From NCBI GenBank assembly GCA_902783395.1, contig CACZRA010000067.1, positions 1 through 15,065 of the forward strand: DNA of 15,065 nt, written 5' to 3'. The notes beneath the pieces are model-generated. The model ran no database searches. It worked only from the letters and a program-made list of their open reading frames with translations, and was not told the origin of the DNA. This DNA comes from an uncultured Lachnospiraceae bacterium (lineage in GTDB: Bacteria > Bacillota > Clostridia > Lachnospirales > Lachnospiraceae). Position 1 is the stretch's first letter. Each line of letters opens with the position of its first letter. A program made the position numbers and the translations under genes. Of this stretch, positions 5,304-13,142 are shown piece by piece.

Positions 5304-7895
5304 TCAATTTCCTTTTTCCGACCAGAATTTTTTCACGGCACCGAATTCGTCTCCCGTTATTTTAACTATATCTTTCCACTCCCTCGGATACATTCTCCTG
5401 TGATCCGGTTTGTCAAATCTCTCATCCAGCAGAGCAATAACACCCGTGTCTTCTTCCGTCCGGATAACTCTCCCCGCCGCCTGGAGAACCTTATTCATCC
5501 CGGGGATCTTCATGGAGTAATCGAATCCATCACGTCCGTTATCGTCAAAATACTTTTTCAATATGTCTCTTTCGTTGCTTATCTGCGGAAGACCGGTCCC
5601 TACTATGACCGCTCCTATGAGACTTTCCCCCGCGAGATCGATCCCTTCCGCGAAAAGCCCTCCCATTACACAGAATCCGATAACTCCCCCGTTTTTTCCT
5701 CCGGCAAATTCTCCGAGAAAATCCTCCCTGTCCTGTTCGGACATCTCCGGAGCCTGACAGATGTACAAAGCGTCATCCGGCCAGCTCTCTTCTTCATCCG
5801 CATACCGTGTCCCTTCATCCCGCAATTCATAACTATTGTTTTCGCCATACAGCTCGAAATACAGATCACATACGTTCTCAAGAAATGAATACGACGGAAA
5901 GAAAACCAGATAATTCCCCCTTCTGCATCCGACTATCTCCCTGATATGCTCCGCTATCTTTCTGTACTCCTCCGGTCCCCGTCTGGCATACCTTGACGTA
6001 ACACCCGTATCTATAAATACTCCCAGCTTTGAAGGATCAAATATCGAGGATGCGTACACCGTATAATCATCCCTGTTTCCCACCAGCAGATCCATATAAT
6101 AAGAAACCGGCAGCAGTGTAGCCGAAAAAAACACTGACGCCCTGCCGCAGGAAAGGTATTCCGCCAGATTATGCGAAGGATCCACACAGAGAAGCTTCAG
6201 CCTGTGATCTCCGCCTTCGGTCTGCTCCATATATACCCTGTAGCGCTTATCAAGCCTGTCACAGACATCGTTGAAATGCACCAGCTCAAAGTAGAATTCC
6301 AGGATCTCATCCCCGAACCTGTCAGCCTTTACCGATCCCCCGGATACCTCCCCGCCGGTAACGCCTTCCTTCTTCACACTGTCTGACTCCCGGCTCCGCA
6401 ATGACGGATAAGCATCCGTTATAGTCAGCTGGGCCGGATCGTAACCGTCGTTTTTATTTTGTTCCCCATTCGGATGAGATTTTTCCTGCATAAGCTCGAG
6501 GAATCTGCCTGCCAGAGTTCCGGCCGCATCAACTACACCTCCTATATCATCCGCTATCATATATTTGTTTCCGGACAGCCTTTGTTCTTCAAACTCCTCC
6601 GCAAGGTACTTCAGCTGTCCGGTCAGGGAACTGAGATAGGAAGAGAGCCTTCTGTCTATCCCCCGTATAAGCTGCTTCGCCCGCCCAAGCTGTCCTAAGC
6701 TCAGATCCGCGCTGTACATATCTCTTGCACGTTCCACGAGATTATGTGCTTCGTCTACGAGAAATAAATAATCACCTGTTTTCTTTCCCTCACCGAAGAA
6801 CTGTCTCAATGCGACAGAGGCATCAAATACATAGTTATAATCACAGATGATACAGTCGGAGAACTCCGTAAGATCCCTTGCCAAAGCATACGGGCAGACC
6901 TCCCGTTTCAGGGCTTCTCTCTCTATTTCCTCTCTGGTGAAGGCATCTCTTGTTGTCAGCAGCTCATAGAGCGCTTCGTTCACTCTGTCAAAATGCCCCT
7001 TTGCAAAGGCGCATTCCACCGGGTTACAGTGAGCGGTCTTATTCAGACATGCTCTTTCCTTCCCGAGGATATGAACGGACTTGAGTCTGAGACCTCCCTT
7101 GCTGCGCATCAGCTCCAATGCGTCCGAGCAGGCCCTGGCTCCCATGTTTTTTGCCGTCAGATAGAAAATATAAGACGCAAGCCCCTCACCGACAGCCTTT
7201 ATGGAAGGATAGAGTACCGCCAGAGTCTTTCCGGTTCCCGTGGGCGCCTCCAGAAAAAGCTTCTTTCTATGGTATATCGTCTTGTATACGTCGGCCGCAA
7301 GCTCCTTCTGCCCCGGCCTGTATTCATACGGAAACTCCAGCTCCTTCGCGGAACGCTCCCGAATCTCCGTCCATTCCGCGATATGCAAAGCCCACGGCCT
7401 GTAGTATTCCGTCAGTCCGTCAAACCACGTCTTAAGCTCTTCAAATGTATAGTCGGAATTAAAAAGCTTTATCTGCCGGTCTTCGATGCTCACATAGGTC
7501 ATCCTGACCGAGATATCGCTCAGATCATGCTGCTTTGCCCAGATATAGGCGTAGCATTTCGCCTGTGCCAGATGAACCTCAAAGGGCTCGGCGAGCTTCA
7601 GCACGTTCAGATACATGCCCTTGATCTCATCGATCGTTATATATCCATCGTTATTTATTATGCCGTCCGCCCTGCCCTCTATCACGAGAGTCAGATCATC
7701 AGACAGCGGTATATCCTCACGCAGGGATACCTCGGCAGTATAATCAGAACCCGCGGCGGCCTGAATGGCCCGGTGTATCTTTGCTCCCTCGAGCATCGCA
7801 TCGACACCGCCCCCCTGTCCCTGCCTTTCATCTATATCCCCGCTGCGGAGGATAAATTCAACCAGGTTCCTGACAGATATCCTTACAGTCTTCAT
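5304..7895 (-). CDS. PD-(D/E)XK nuclease fused to Rad3/XPD-like Fe-S DNA helicase (DinG/DEAD_2 group)
   Basis: This is an 863-residue two-part enzyme. Residues 1-170 resemble a RecB/Cas4-type nuclease: His41 (HRAIQ), Asp77 (EGRADGII), Glu90-x-Lys92 (DEIKG) and Q111AKCYAY. The cysteines for a Cas4-like iron-sulfur cluster are absent from this part. From about 190 it is a superfamily 2 helicase. It has RPGQ (193), Walker A EAPTGTGKT (216-224) and four cysteines suited to an XPD-type 4Fe-4S cluster (283, 290, 295, 334). Further motifs are DEAH (381-384), FFSATL, EGIDLAGESL, and motif VI QAAGRVIR. A polar low-complexity stretch sits in the middle. Expected activity is ATP-driven 5'-3' unwinding with strand cleavage in DNA repair or replication-intermediate processing; this is inferred. 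It sits between the small membrane protein gene (36-base gap) and hemZ (1-base gap). The Shine-Dalgarno is weak. Confidence 0.9.
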   Translation of the reverse strand: MKTVRISVRNLVEFILRSGDIDERQGQGGGVDAMLEGAKIHRAIQAAAGSDYTAEVSLREDIPLSDDLTLVIEGRADGIINNDGYITIDEIKGMYLNVLKLAEPFEVHLAQAKCYAYIWAKQHDLSDISVRMTYVSIEDRQIKLFNSDYTFEELKTWFDGLTEYYRPWALHIAEWTEIRERSAKELEFPYEYRPGQKELAADVYKTIYHRKKLFLEAPTGTGKTLAVLYPSIKAVGEGLASYIFYLTAKNMGARACSDALELMRSKGGLRLKSVHILGKERACLNKTAHCNPVECAFAKGHFDRVNEALYELLTTRDAFTREEIEREALKREVCPYALARDLTEFSDCIICDYNYVFDASVALRQFFGEGKKTGDYLFLVDEAHNLVERARDMYSADLSLGQLGRAKQLIRGIDRRLSSYLSSLTGQLKYLAEEFEEQRLSGNKYMIADDIGGVVDAAGTLAGRFLELMQEKSHPNGEQNKNDGYDPAQLTITDAYPSLRSRESDSVKKEGVTGGEVSGGSVKADRFGDEILEFYFELVHFNDVCDRLDKRYRVYMEQTEGGDHRLKLLCVDPSHNLAEYLSCGRASVFFSATLLPVSYYMDLLVGNRDDYTVYASSIFDPSKLGVFIDTGVTSRYARRGPEEYRKIAEHIREIVGCRRGNYLVFFPSYSFLENVCDLYFELYGENNSYELRDEGTRYADEEESWPDDALYICQAPEMSEQDREDFLGEFAGGKNGGVIGFCVMGGLFAEGIDLAGESLIGAVIVGTGLPQISNERDILKKYFDDNGRDGFDYSMKIPGMNKVLQAAGRVIRTEEDTGVIALLDERFDKPDHRRMYPREWKDIVKITGDEFGAVKKFWSEKGN

Positions 7896-7931
7896 ATGTA
7901 CGATATCCGGTCATAAGCCTTTATCACTGCC

Positions 7932-8351
7932 CTACTCGGCATATCTCGAATAGAGCTCCTTCAGGGTCTCGATATCCTCCGGATTCACCTTGTCGCGCAG
8001 CTCCTCCGCCGTCGCCCCCACATCACCGCCGTTTGCGGAATAAACGCTTATGGCTTCGGAGATCAGTCCCGAATCCGAATACTTATCCACTATGTCGTTG
8101 AATGTCTCGGCATCCTCATCGCTCATCTTTGATTCTATATCATCGAGGTTCACTGCTCCGCCGGTCTGGTCCGAAATGACCTTATCCACAGCCTTCTTCG
8201 TGACCTCCCGCTGTATCCCCTGTGTGACCGGGTTGGACTTGCCGTGACCCGATATGATTATATATGCGATCAGGATCAACATGATAACAAGCAATATTAT
8301 AACGATTGCTATCCATTTCCCTATCGACGATCTGCTTTCTCTCCGTGCCAT
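7932..8351 (-). CDS. Small single-pass membrane protein of unknown function
   Basis: This 139-residue protein starts with a short basic segment (MARRESRSSIGKW), then one strongly hydrophobic helix (about residues 14-35), then a hydrophilic acidic domain of about 100 residues. The charge pattern suggests the N-terminus is inside and the C-terminal domain outside. The soluble part is helix-rich, with DDIESKMSDEDAETFNDIVDKY and NPEDIETLKELYSRYAE stretches that resemble each other, suggesting paired helices. I do not recognise a family. The start at 8351 is chosen because GGGAGA lies 7 bases before it, directly after the asnA stop. A longer in-frame start at 8420 would run 55 bases into asnA and lacks a better ribosome site. 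It is probably co-transcribed with asnA and the helicase. Confidence 0.78.
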   Translation of the reverse strand: MARRESRSSIGKWIAIVIILLVIMLILIAYIIISGHGKSNPVTQGIQREVTKKAVDKVISDQTGGAVNLDDIESKMSDEDAETFNDIVDKYSDSGLISEAISVYSANGGDVGATAEELRDKVNPEDIETLKELYSRYAE

Positions 8352-8357
8352 GAAATG

Positions 8358-8363
8358 TCTCCC
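8358..8363 (-). promoter_or_regulatory. Shine-Dalgarno site fixing the start of the small membrane protein
   Basis: GGGAGA lies just beyond the asnA stop codon and 6-7 bases before the ATG at 8351. This supports the 139-residue product over the longer overlapping frame. Confidence 0.65.
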
Positions 8364-8365
8364 GA

Positions 8366-9364
8366 TTACAACAGTCTGAGCCCCATGCTCTCCGCTTCCT
8401 CCGTCATTTTCCCGGGCCATACGGATGACTGCACCTCACCGATATGCGCCTTACGCAGGAAATACATACATATCCTCGACTGGCCTATGCCGCCTCCGAC
8501 CGTATACGGAAGTCTGCCCTCAAGCAGCGCCTTCTGAAAATCAAGCTCCTTCCTGTCCTCACACCCGGCAAGCTCCAGCTGTCTCAGCAGAGCATCCTCA
8601 TCGACCCTGATCCCCATGGACGATATCTCAAATGAAATATCAAGTACGGGGTAGTATACGATTATATCCCCGTTCAAGGTCCAGTCATCATAGTCCGGTG
8701 CTCTCCCGTCATGCTTCTCGCCGGATCTCAGCTTATCACCGATCTGCGAGACAAAGACCGCTCCGTATTTCTTAACGGCCTCTCTCTCCCTGCCCTTCGC
8801 ATCAAGCCCGGGATACATATCCTCCAGCTCCTGTGTGGTGATATAGGTCATCTTATCGGGAAGCTGGTCTTTGATGTAGCTGTACTTTGCGGCAATATAA
8901 GCCTCCGTCTCCTTCATGGCCTCATATACGGCATCGGCATTCTCCTTAAGAGTCTCAAAGGTACGGTCCTTCTTTTCGATGACCTTCTCCCAGTCCCACT
9001 GGTCCACATATACCGAGTGGAGATTGTCCGTATCTTCATCCCTGCGGATCGCGGTCATATCCGTATACAGCCCCTCACCGGGCGCAAAGCCGTATCTTCC
9101 CAGCGCCATCCTCTTCCATTTCGCGAGCGACTGCACTATCTCCACAGTCTTCCCGGTCTCTCCGAGATCAAAGCTCACCGGTCTTTCCACACCGTTCAGA
9201 TTATCATTCAGTCCAGATTCCGGCGTCACGAATAGCGGAGCCGAAACTCTGGTAAGGTTCAGATGCCTGGCAAGCGACCTCTCAAAATGATCCTTGACCT
9301 CCTTTATCGCGATCTGTGTCTGCCTTACATCCAGAGCAGACTTATAATTTCCCGGAATATCCAT
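8366..9364 (-). CDS. asnA: Aspartate-ammonia ligase (asparagine synthetase A)
   Basis: This 332-residue protein matches the usual AsnA length of about 330. It makes asparagine, AMP and pyrophosphate from aspartate, ammonia and ATP in the cytosol, using a class II aminoacyl-tRNA-synthetase-like fold. Recognisable segments are VSAPLFV and GLNDNLNGVERPVSFD (residues 40-66), EIVQSLAKWKRMAL, GLYTDMTAIRRDE (98-110), HSVYVDQWDWE, and the late glycine-rich GGGIGQSRICM (motif 3 type). The sequence appears complete. The start ATG has an excellent ribosome site (AAGGAGG at 9376-9370, 5-base spacing). It lies 19 bases after map with no promoter or terminator in the gap, so it belongs to the guaB-map run. 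A small membrane protein gene follows after 14 bases. Confidence 0.97.
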   Translation of the reverse strand: MDIPGNYKSALDVRQTQIAIKEVKDHFERSLARHLNLTRVSAPLFVTPESGLNDNLNGVERPVSFDLGETGKTVEIVQSLAKWKRMALGRYGFAPGEGLYTDMTAIRRDEDTDNLHSVYVDQWDWEKVIEKKDRTFETLKENADAVYEAMKETEAYIAAKYSYIKDQLPDKMTYITTQELEDMYPGLDAKGREREAVKKYGAVFVSQIGDKLRSGEKHDGRAPDYDDWTLNGDIIVYYPVLDISFEISSMGIRVDEDALLRQLELAGCEDRKELDFQKALLEGRLPYTVGGGIGQSRICMYFLRKAHIGEVQSSVWPGKMTEEAESMGLRLL

Positions 9365-9383
9365 ATTATCCTCCTTATGCCGG

Positions 9384-10253
9384 TCACCACGAGATCATCT
9401 CATACCCGTCTTCCGTAACGACTATCTGTACCTCCCACTGAGCCGACAGGCTGTCATCATCCGTGTAGACCGTCCAGTCATTTTCGGCATCAATGAAGAT
9501 ATCAGGCTTTCCCATATTCACCATGGGCTCTATCGTAAACATCAGGCCCGGTGCCATCACCATCTCCGTATTTGGCTCAGACACATAGCTGACCCAGGGC
9601 TCCTCATGGAAATCACATCCCACACCGTGGCCTCCGATCTCACGGACCACGGAATAGCCCTTCGACTTACAGAAAGCGTTCACGGCAGCTCCCATATCCC
9701 CCAGTGTCTTCCAGGGCTTCACCGCATCAAGTCCTACCCTGACCGCTTCATGCACATCCTCCACGAGCTTTCTCGCATCAGGCTCCACATCGCCTATCAT
9801 AAACATCCTTGAGCTGTCCGCATAGTACCCGTCCAGTATGGTCGTACAGTCCACATTTATGATGTCCCCGTCAAGGAGCACATCCTCCTCGGACGGGATA
9901 CCGTGGCAAACCTGCGAATTTATCGATGTACATACGCTCTTCGGGAAGCCCTCATATCCGAGTGTTGCGGGGATCCCGCCCATATCCCGGGTTATCCTCG
10001 ATACCCAGTCATCTATCTCCTGGGTCGTTATCCCTTCCTTTATATTCTCTGACACATAATCAAGACAGGCCATGTTTATTACCGCAGCCTCCTTGATCTT
10101 CGCTATCTGCGCCGGCGTCTTTATTATCTCATGTCCGGGCACCTTATAGCCGAGTCTCCTGAAATACTCTATCTTTTCGTCAAATCCCTCATGACAGTTT
10201 TTATACTTTAGCCCGCTGCCGCACCAGCACCGGCTGTTTCTTCCCAGCATCAT
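9384..10253 (-). CDS. map: Type I methionine aminopeptidase with N-terminal SEC-C zinc motif
   Basis: This 289-residue enzyme removes the N-terminal methionine from nascent proteins. Residues 4-21 form a SEC-C motif (C9-x-C11 ... C20-H21) that binds zinc and, in this subclass, is thought to mediate ribosome docking. The catalytic domain keeps His117 (CHGIPS) and the metal ligands Asp135 (NVDCT), Asp146 (YYADSSR), His209 (GGHGVG), Glu242 (FTIEPM) and Glu274. The segment around Glu274 reads QWEVQIVVTED rather than the common QFEHT/QWEYT form. The ligand itself is intact, so activity is expected. The start is directly adjacent to the TAA of the permease gene, with AGGA 8 bases upstream. A second ATG follows immediately but is too far from that site. 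It is probably expressed from the guaB promoter. Confidence 0.96.
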   Translation of the reverse strand: MMLGRNSRCWCGSGLKYKNCHEGFDEKIEYFRRLGYKVPGHEIIKTPAQIAKIKEAAVINMACLDYVSENIKEGITTQEIDDWVSRITRDMGGIPATLGYEGFPKSVCTSINSQVCHGIPSEEDVLLDGDIINVDCTTILDGYYADSSRMFMIGDVEPDARKLVEDVHEAVRVGLDAVKPWKTLGDMGAAVNAFCKSKGYSVVREIGGHGVGCDFHEEPWVSYVSEPNTEMVMAPGLMFTIEPMVNMGKPDIFIDAENDWTVYTDDDSLSAQWEVQIVVTEDGYEMISW

Positions 10254-11060
10254 TTATTCATTCCTTTTCCGGCCCGCGCTCGCAGGCAGATTATCTATCC
10301 TTTTTCTGCAGAATGTTAACCCGCCCAAAAGCGTTGAAATAATTATGTAAACCGTGCTTGAGATCAGTATCTGCGGTACATTCCTGGATGCATAGAACTG
10401 AAGGGTCGTAAACTGAGGTGTCAGTAAAATCTTATCCTTGATGAACTTAAACACCTCTATGCTCAACGGCTCCGCTCCGAGTAACATAACACATCTCGGT
10501 ATCACTATCGTGAGCACCCAGAAGATCAGAAAAGCCCCGGTCTTCTTCTCCTTCATGAAAAGACACATCATTCCGATCGAGCAGCCTGCGGCAAAAAGCG
10601 GTGTGGCAAGAAGGATATTTACCGCAAAATCCACGACCACTGCCCCCGAAAGACTCCCCGTCGAAAGCTGAAACAGTGTAGATATACCGATAAAGATGAT
10701 AAAAGACAGTATCACGATGATAATAAGGTCAAGCCATGCCGTAATGAGCTTTCCTATGTAAAGATACGACCTCCTGAGCCGCTTCGTGATCCTGTCCTTG
10801 ATAAAAGGGTTGGGGTATGTCTCGCCTAAGACCATATCCGATATGAAGATCGTCGTATAGTACGGCAGCCAGAAGAACCCTCCCGCAAACATTATAAGAT
10901 TGTATCCGTAGGTTCCGTCATTTACCCCGTATACATAGTCCCTGAAGGCTATCATAGTCAGATTCGCAAGGACGGATACCGCTATGATCACAATGACTAT
11001 CTTAAGAAAGTACTTTGACCGTATGGTCCGTAAAAATTCGGAGCAGATATAACGGAACAT
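10254..11060 (-). CDS. ABC-2-type transporter permease-like membrane protein
   Basis: This 268-residue integral membrane protein has about six hydrophobic helices (roughly residues 18-38, 53-75, 108-130, 138-165, 172-195 and 225-248). A short cytosolic N-terminus begins MFRYICSEFLRTIRSKYFLK, the usual opening of ABC-2 permeases. A basic loop (DRITKRLRRSYLYIGK, about 90-105) leads into the third helix. The C-terminus is basic and soluble. Such permeases work with a separate ATPase to move drugs, lipids or peptides, but no ATP-binding-cassette gene lies beside it in this window. The partner must be encoded elsewhere, or the protein has another role. It sits 3 bases after the guaB stop and directly abuts map. 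The ribosome site is weak, suggesting translational coupling to guaB. Family assignment is from topology and the N-terminal pattern. Confidence 0.8.
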   Translation of the reverse strand: MFRYICSEFLRTIRSKYFLKIVIVIIAVSVLANLTMIAFRDYVYGVNDGTYGYNLIMFAGGFFWLPYYTTIFISDMVLGETYPNPFIKDRITKRLRRSYLYIGKLITAWLDLIIIVILSFIIFIGISTLFQLSTGSLSGAVVVDFAVNILLATPLFAAGCSIGMMCLFMKEKKTGAFLIFWVLTIVIPRCVMLLGAEPLSIEVFKFIKDKILLTPQFTTLQFYASRNVPQILISSTVYIIISTLLGGLTFCRKRIDNLPASAGRKRNE

Positions 11061-11063
11061 TAC

Positions 11064-12521
11064 TCAGTTATCGTCCACCGCATAGTTCGGTGCTTCCTTG
11101 GTGATATGTATGTCATGCGGATGACTTTCCTTCAGTGAGGCGCTTGATATCTTCACGAACCTTCCGGTCTCCTGAAGCATCTTGATACTCTCAGCCCCGC
11201 AGTATCCCATTCCCGAGCGGAGTCCTCCGATAAGCTGGTAAACCGTATCCTCTACGGAGCCCTTGTAAGCTACCCGTCCTTCCACTCCCTCAGGCACGAG
11301 CTTCTTCGCGCCCTCCTGGAAGTATCTGTCCTTGCTTCCGTTCTCCATGGCGGATATGCTTCCCATGCCTCTGTATACCTTGTATTTTCTGCCCTGGAAG
11401 AGCTCGAAATCACCGGGAGCCTCATCACAGCCCGCAAACATCGATCCCATCATGGTAACGGAGCCTCCCGCGGCTATTGCCTTTGTGATATCTCCTGAAT
11501 ACTTGATGCCTCCGTCGGCGATTATCGGCACCTCATGCTTTCTGGCCGCCTCATAGCAGTCCATTATTGCCGTTATCTGCGGCACACCGATACCGGCCAC
11601 GACTCTCGTCGTACAGATGGAGCCCGGACCTATACCGACCTTCACCGCGTCGGCACCCGCCTTGATCAGCTCCTCCGTAGCCTCACCGGTTGCCACATTT
11701 CCGGCTATGACCTGGAGCTCCGGATACGCATCCTTTATCATCCTCACGCATTTTATCACGTTCTCCGAATGTCCGTGCGCGCTGTCGAGCACGACACAGT
11801 CTACCTTCGCCTTTACAAGAGCCTCCACCCTCTCAAGCACGTTCGCGGTTATCCCGACTCCCGCGCCGCAGAGCAGCCTTCCCTTGTCATCCTTTGCCGA
11901 ATTCGGATACTTTATCTGCTTTTCAATGTCCTTTATCGTGATAAGTCCCTTAAGATTTCCCTCATCATCAACTATCGGGAGCTTTTCCTTCCTGGCATCC
12001 GCAAGTATCCTTCTAGCCTCCTCCAGCGTGATGCCCTCCTTAGCCGTGACCAGGTTATCCTTTGTCATACGGTCTCTTATTTTCTGTGTGAAGTCTGTTT
12101 CGAATTTCAGATCCCTGTTGGTTATGATACCGACAAGCTTCCTGCCCTCCGTGACCGGGACTCCCGATATCCGGAACTTCCCCATCAGGTTATCCGCGTC
12201 CTCCAGCGTATGGTCGGGGGATAATGAAAACGGATCCGTGATGACACCGTTCTCGGATCTCTTTACCTTATCGACCTCGTCCGCCTGAGCCTCTATCGAC
12301 ATATTCTTATGTATGATGCCGATCCCGCCCTGTCTTGCCATGGCGATCGCCATACGGTTTTCCGTTACGGTGTCCATTCCGGCGCTCATCATAGGGATAT
12401 TCAGTTTTATGCTCTTTGTGAGATTCGTGGTGATATCTACCTGATTGGGTATGACCTTTGAATAAGACGGGACAAGAAGTACATCGTCAAAAGTGATGCC
12501 GTCTCCGATAATTCTGCTCAT
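11064..12521 (-). CDS. guaB: Inosine-5'-monophosphate dehydrogenase
   Basis: This 485-residue protein has the normal full length. It oxidises IMP to XMP with NAD, the first committed step to guanine nucleotides, in the cytosol. The N-terminal TIM-barrel opening is TFDDVLLVPSYS (10-21) and NIPMMSAGMDTVTE (41-54). An inserted pair of CBS domains spans about 93-205 and can bind adenine/guanine nucleotides as regulators. The catalytic loop GPGSICTTRVVAG carries Cys303. The IMP-binding IADGGIKYSGD segment and the flap YRGMGSISAM follow. The start is supported by AGGAGG with 8-base spacing. A strong promoter lies about 62 bases upstream, making this the likely first gene of the operon running left towards hemZ. 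No guanine/xanthine riboswitch fold is visible in the short leader. Confidence 0.98.
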   Translation of the reverse strand: MSRIIGDGITFDDVLLVPSYSKVIPNQVDITTNLTKSIKLNIPMMSAGMDTVTENRMAIAMARQGGIGIIHKNMSIEAQADEVDKVKRSENGVITDPFSLSPDHTLEDADNLMGKFRISGVPVTEGRKLVGIITNRDLKFETDFTQKIRDRMTKDNLVTAKEGITLEEARRILADARKEKLPIVDDEGNLKGLITIKDIEKQIKYPNSAKDDKGRLLCGAGVGITANVLERVEALVKAKVDCVVLDSAHGHSENVIKCVRMIKDAYPELQVIAGNVATGEATEELIKAGADAVKVGIGPGSICTTRVVAGIGVPQITAIMDCYEAARKHEVPIIADGGIKYSGDITKAIAAGGSVTMMGSMFAGCDEAPGDFELFQGRKYKVYRGMGSISAMENGSKDRYFQEGAKKLVPEGVEGRVAYKGSVEDTVYQLIGGLRSGMGYCGAESIKMLQETGRFVKISSASLKESHPHDIHITKEAPNYAVDDN

Positions 12522-12590
12522 ATTCGCGCCCTCCTGATGCTTAAAAAAGCCCTGACTCTCACTGCGATCCGATTTTTATTTAATCCAATA

Positions 12591-12619
12591 AGTATACCCC
12601 AAAAATCAGGCCTTGGCAA
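12591..12619 (-). promoter_or_regulatory. Promoter of guaB and probably of the downstream operon
   Basis: The -35 element TTGCCA (12619-12614) and the -10 element TATACT (12596-12591) each match the consensus at five of six bases and are separated by exactly 17 bases. The -35 box overlaps the last codons of the preceding membrane-protein gene. The predicted start near 12584 gives a leader of about 60 bases. Confidence 0.78.
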
Positions 12620-13109
12620 AGACTTTTCGGGGATAGACCGATCTTACGGCCTTTACCATCTCCTCGTTCGGCTCAAGCCTCACCCTGTGTATCTCCTGTC
12701 CGTTATGCACGATCAGGATCCAGGCGCTTATCCCGTCCTCCCCGGAGGTGTAATCCTTATCAACGGTCTGCATGTTTTTGTATTCATCCAGCTGCCACGC
12801 ACTCTCCTCGGCAAAGATCTCCATCTGCTCAAGTTCATACTCGGCAGTCTTCCTTCTTTTCTCCTTCGAATAAATACTGTCTATCTGTATCGACCTCGAC
12901 ACATACAGATACTCATACTCCACCGAAAGCCTCGGCAGAGCGAAGAAATCTATGAGTACGAGTATGACAGCCCCGACCAGCAATACAGGAAGGAATATGA
13001 GCCCGGCAACGGCAAATAAAACCGTGAAGCCCCACGCCAATCCCTTTAACAGCGTTTCATACGGCCGGGGCTTCCTCGCCACCAGACATTCCACATACAG
13101 ATCTTCCAT
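12606..13109 (-). CDS. Two-helix membrane protein of unknown function (possibly DUF6106-like)
   Basis: This 167-residue protein opens MEDLYVECLVARKPRPYETLLKG. One long hydrophobic region (about residues 20-57) follows that can form two membrane helices joined by a very short turn. A soluble, charged C-terminal domain of about 110 residues comes next, with mixed strand/helix character (VEYEYLYVSRSIQIDSIYSKEKRRKTAEYELEQMEIFAEE). The two-helix hairpin would leave both ends on the cytosolic side. The opening and layout remind me of DUF6106 proteins of Lachnospiraceae, but this is from memory and unverified. GGAGGTG just before the ATG supports the start. It lies 33 bases after the Ig-like gene, with no clear terminator between, and its 3' end carries the guaB promoter. 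Confidence 0.8.
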   Translation of the reverse strand: MEDLYVECLVARKPRPYETLLKGLAWGFTVLFAVAGLIFLPVLLVGAVILVLIDFFALPRLSVEYEYLYVSRSIQIDSIYSKEKRRKTAEYELEQMEIFAEESAWQLDEYKNMQTVDKDYTSGEDGISAWILIVHNGQEIHRVRLEPNEEMVKAVRSVYPRKVFAKA

Positions 13110-13142
13110 TACACCTCCGAAAAAATCTTCCGTCTGATCTTT

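Noticed and set aside
6993..7916. Long + strand open frame of 307 codons opposite the helicase gene
   Set aside because: The minus-strand frame there carries continuous nuclease and helicase motifs. The + strand product has no recognisable domain and no ribosome site; it is an antisense shadow.
5304..8351. Defence island or prophage reading of the helicase and membrane-protein pair
   Set aside because: Both genes sit in an unbroken run with asnA, map and guaB, with similar base composition by eye and no integrase, repeats or other defence genes; a housekeeping repair role is more likely.
8352..8420. Longer N-terminal start for the small membrane protein
   Set aside because: It would overlap asnA by 55 bases, adds a non-hydrophobic segment before the basic residues, and the ATG at 8351 has a well-placed GGGAGA.
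11535..12288. Two overlapping + strand open frames of over 220 codons opposite guaB
   Set aside because: guaB is unmistakable on the minus strand. The + strand products are Ser/Leu/Arg-rich, unlike real proteins, and lie wholly inside it.
12522..12590. Riboswitch (purine type) in the guaB leader
   Set aside because: The leader is only about 60 bases with no three-way-junction pairing or conserved purine-riboswitch core; only a 4-pair GCTT/AAGC hairpin is seen.
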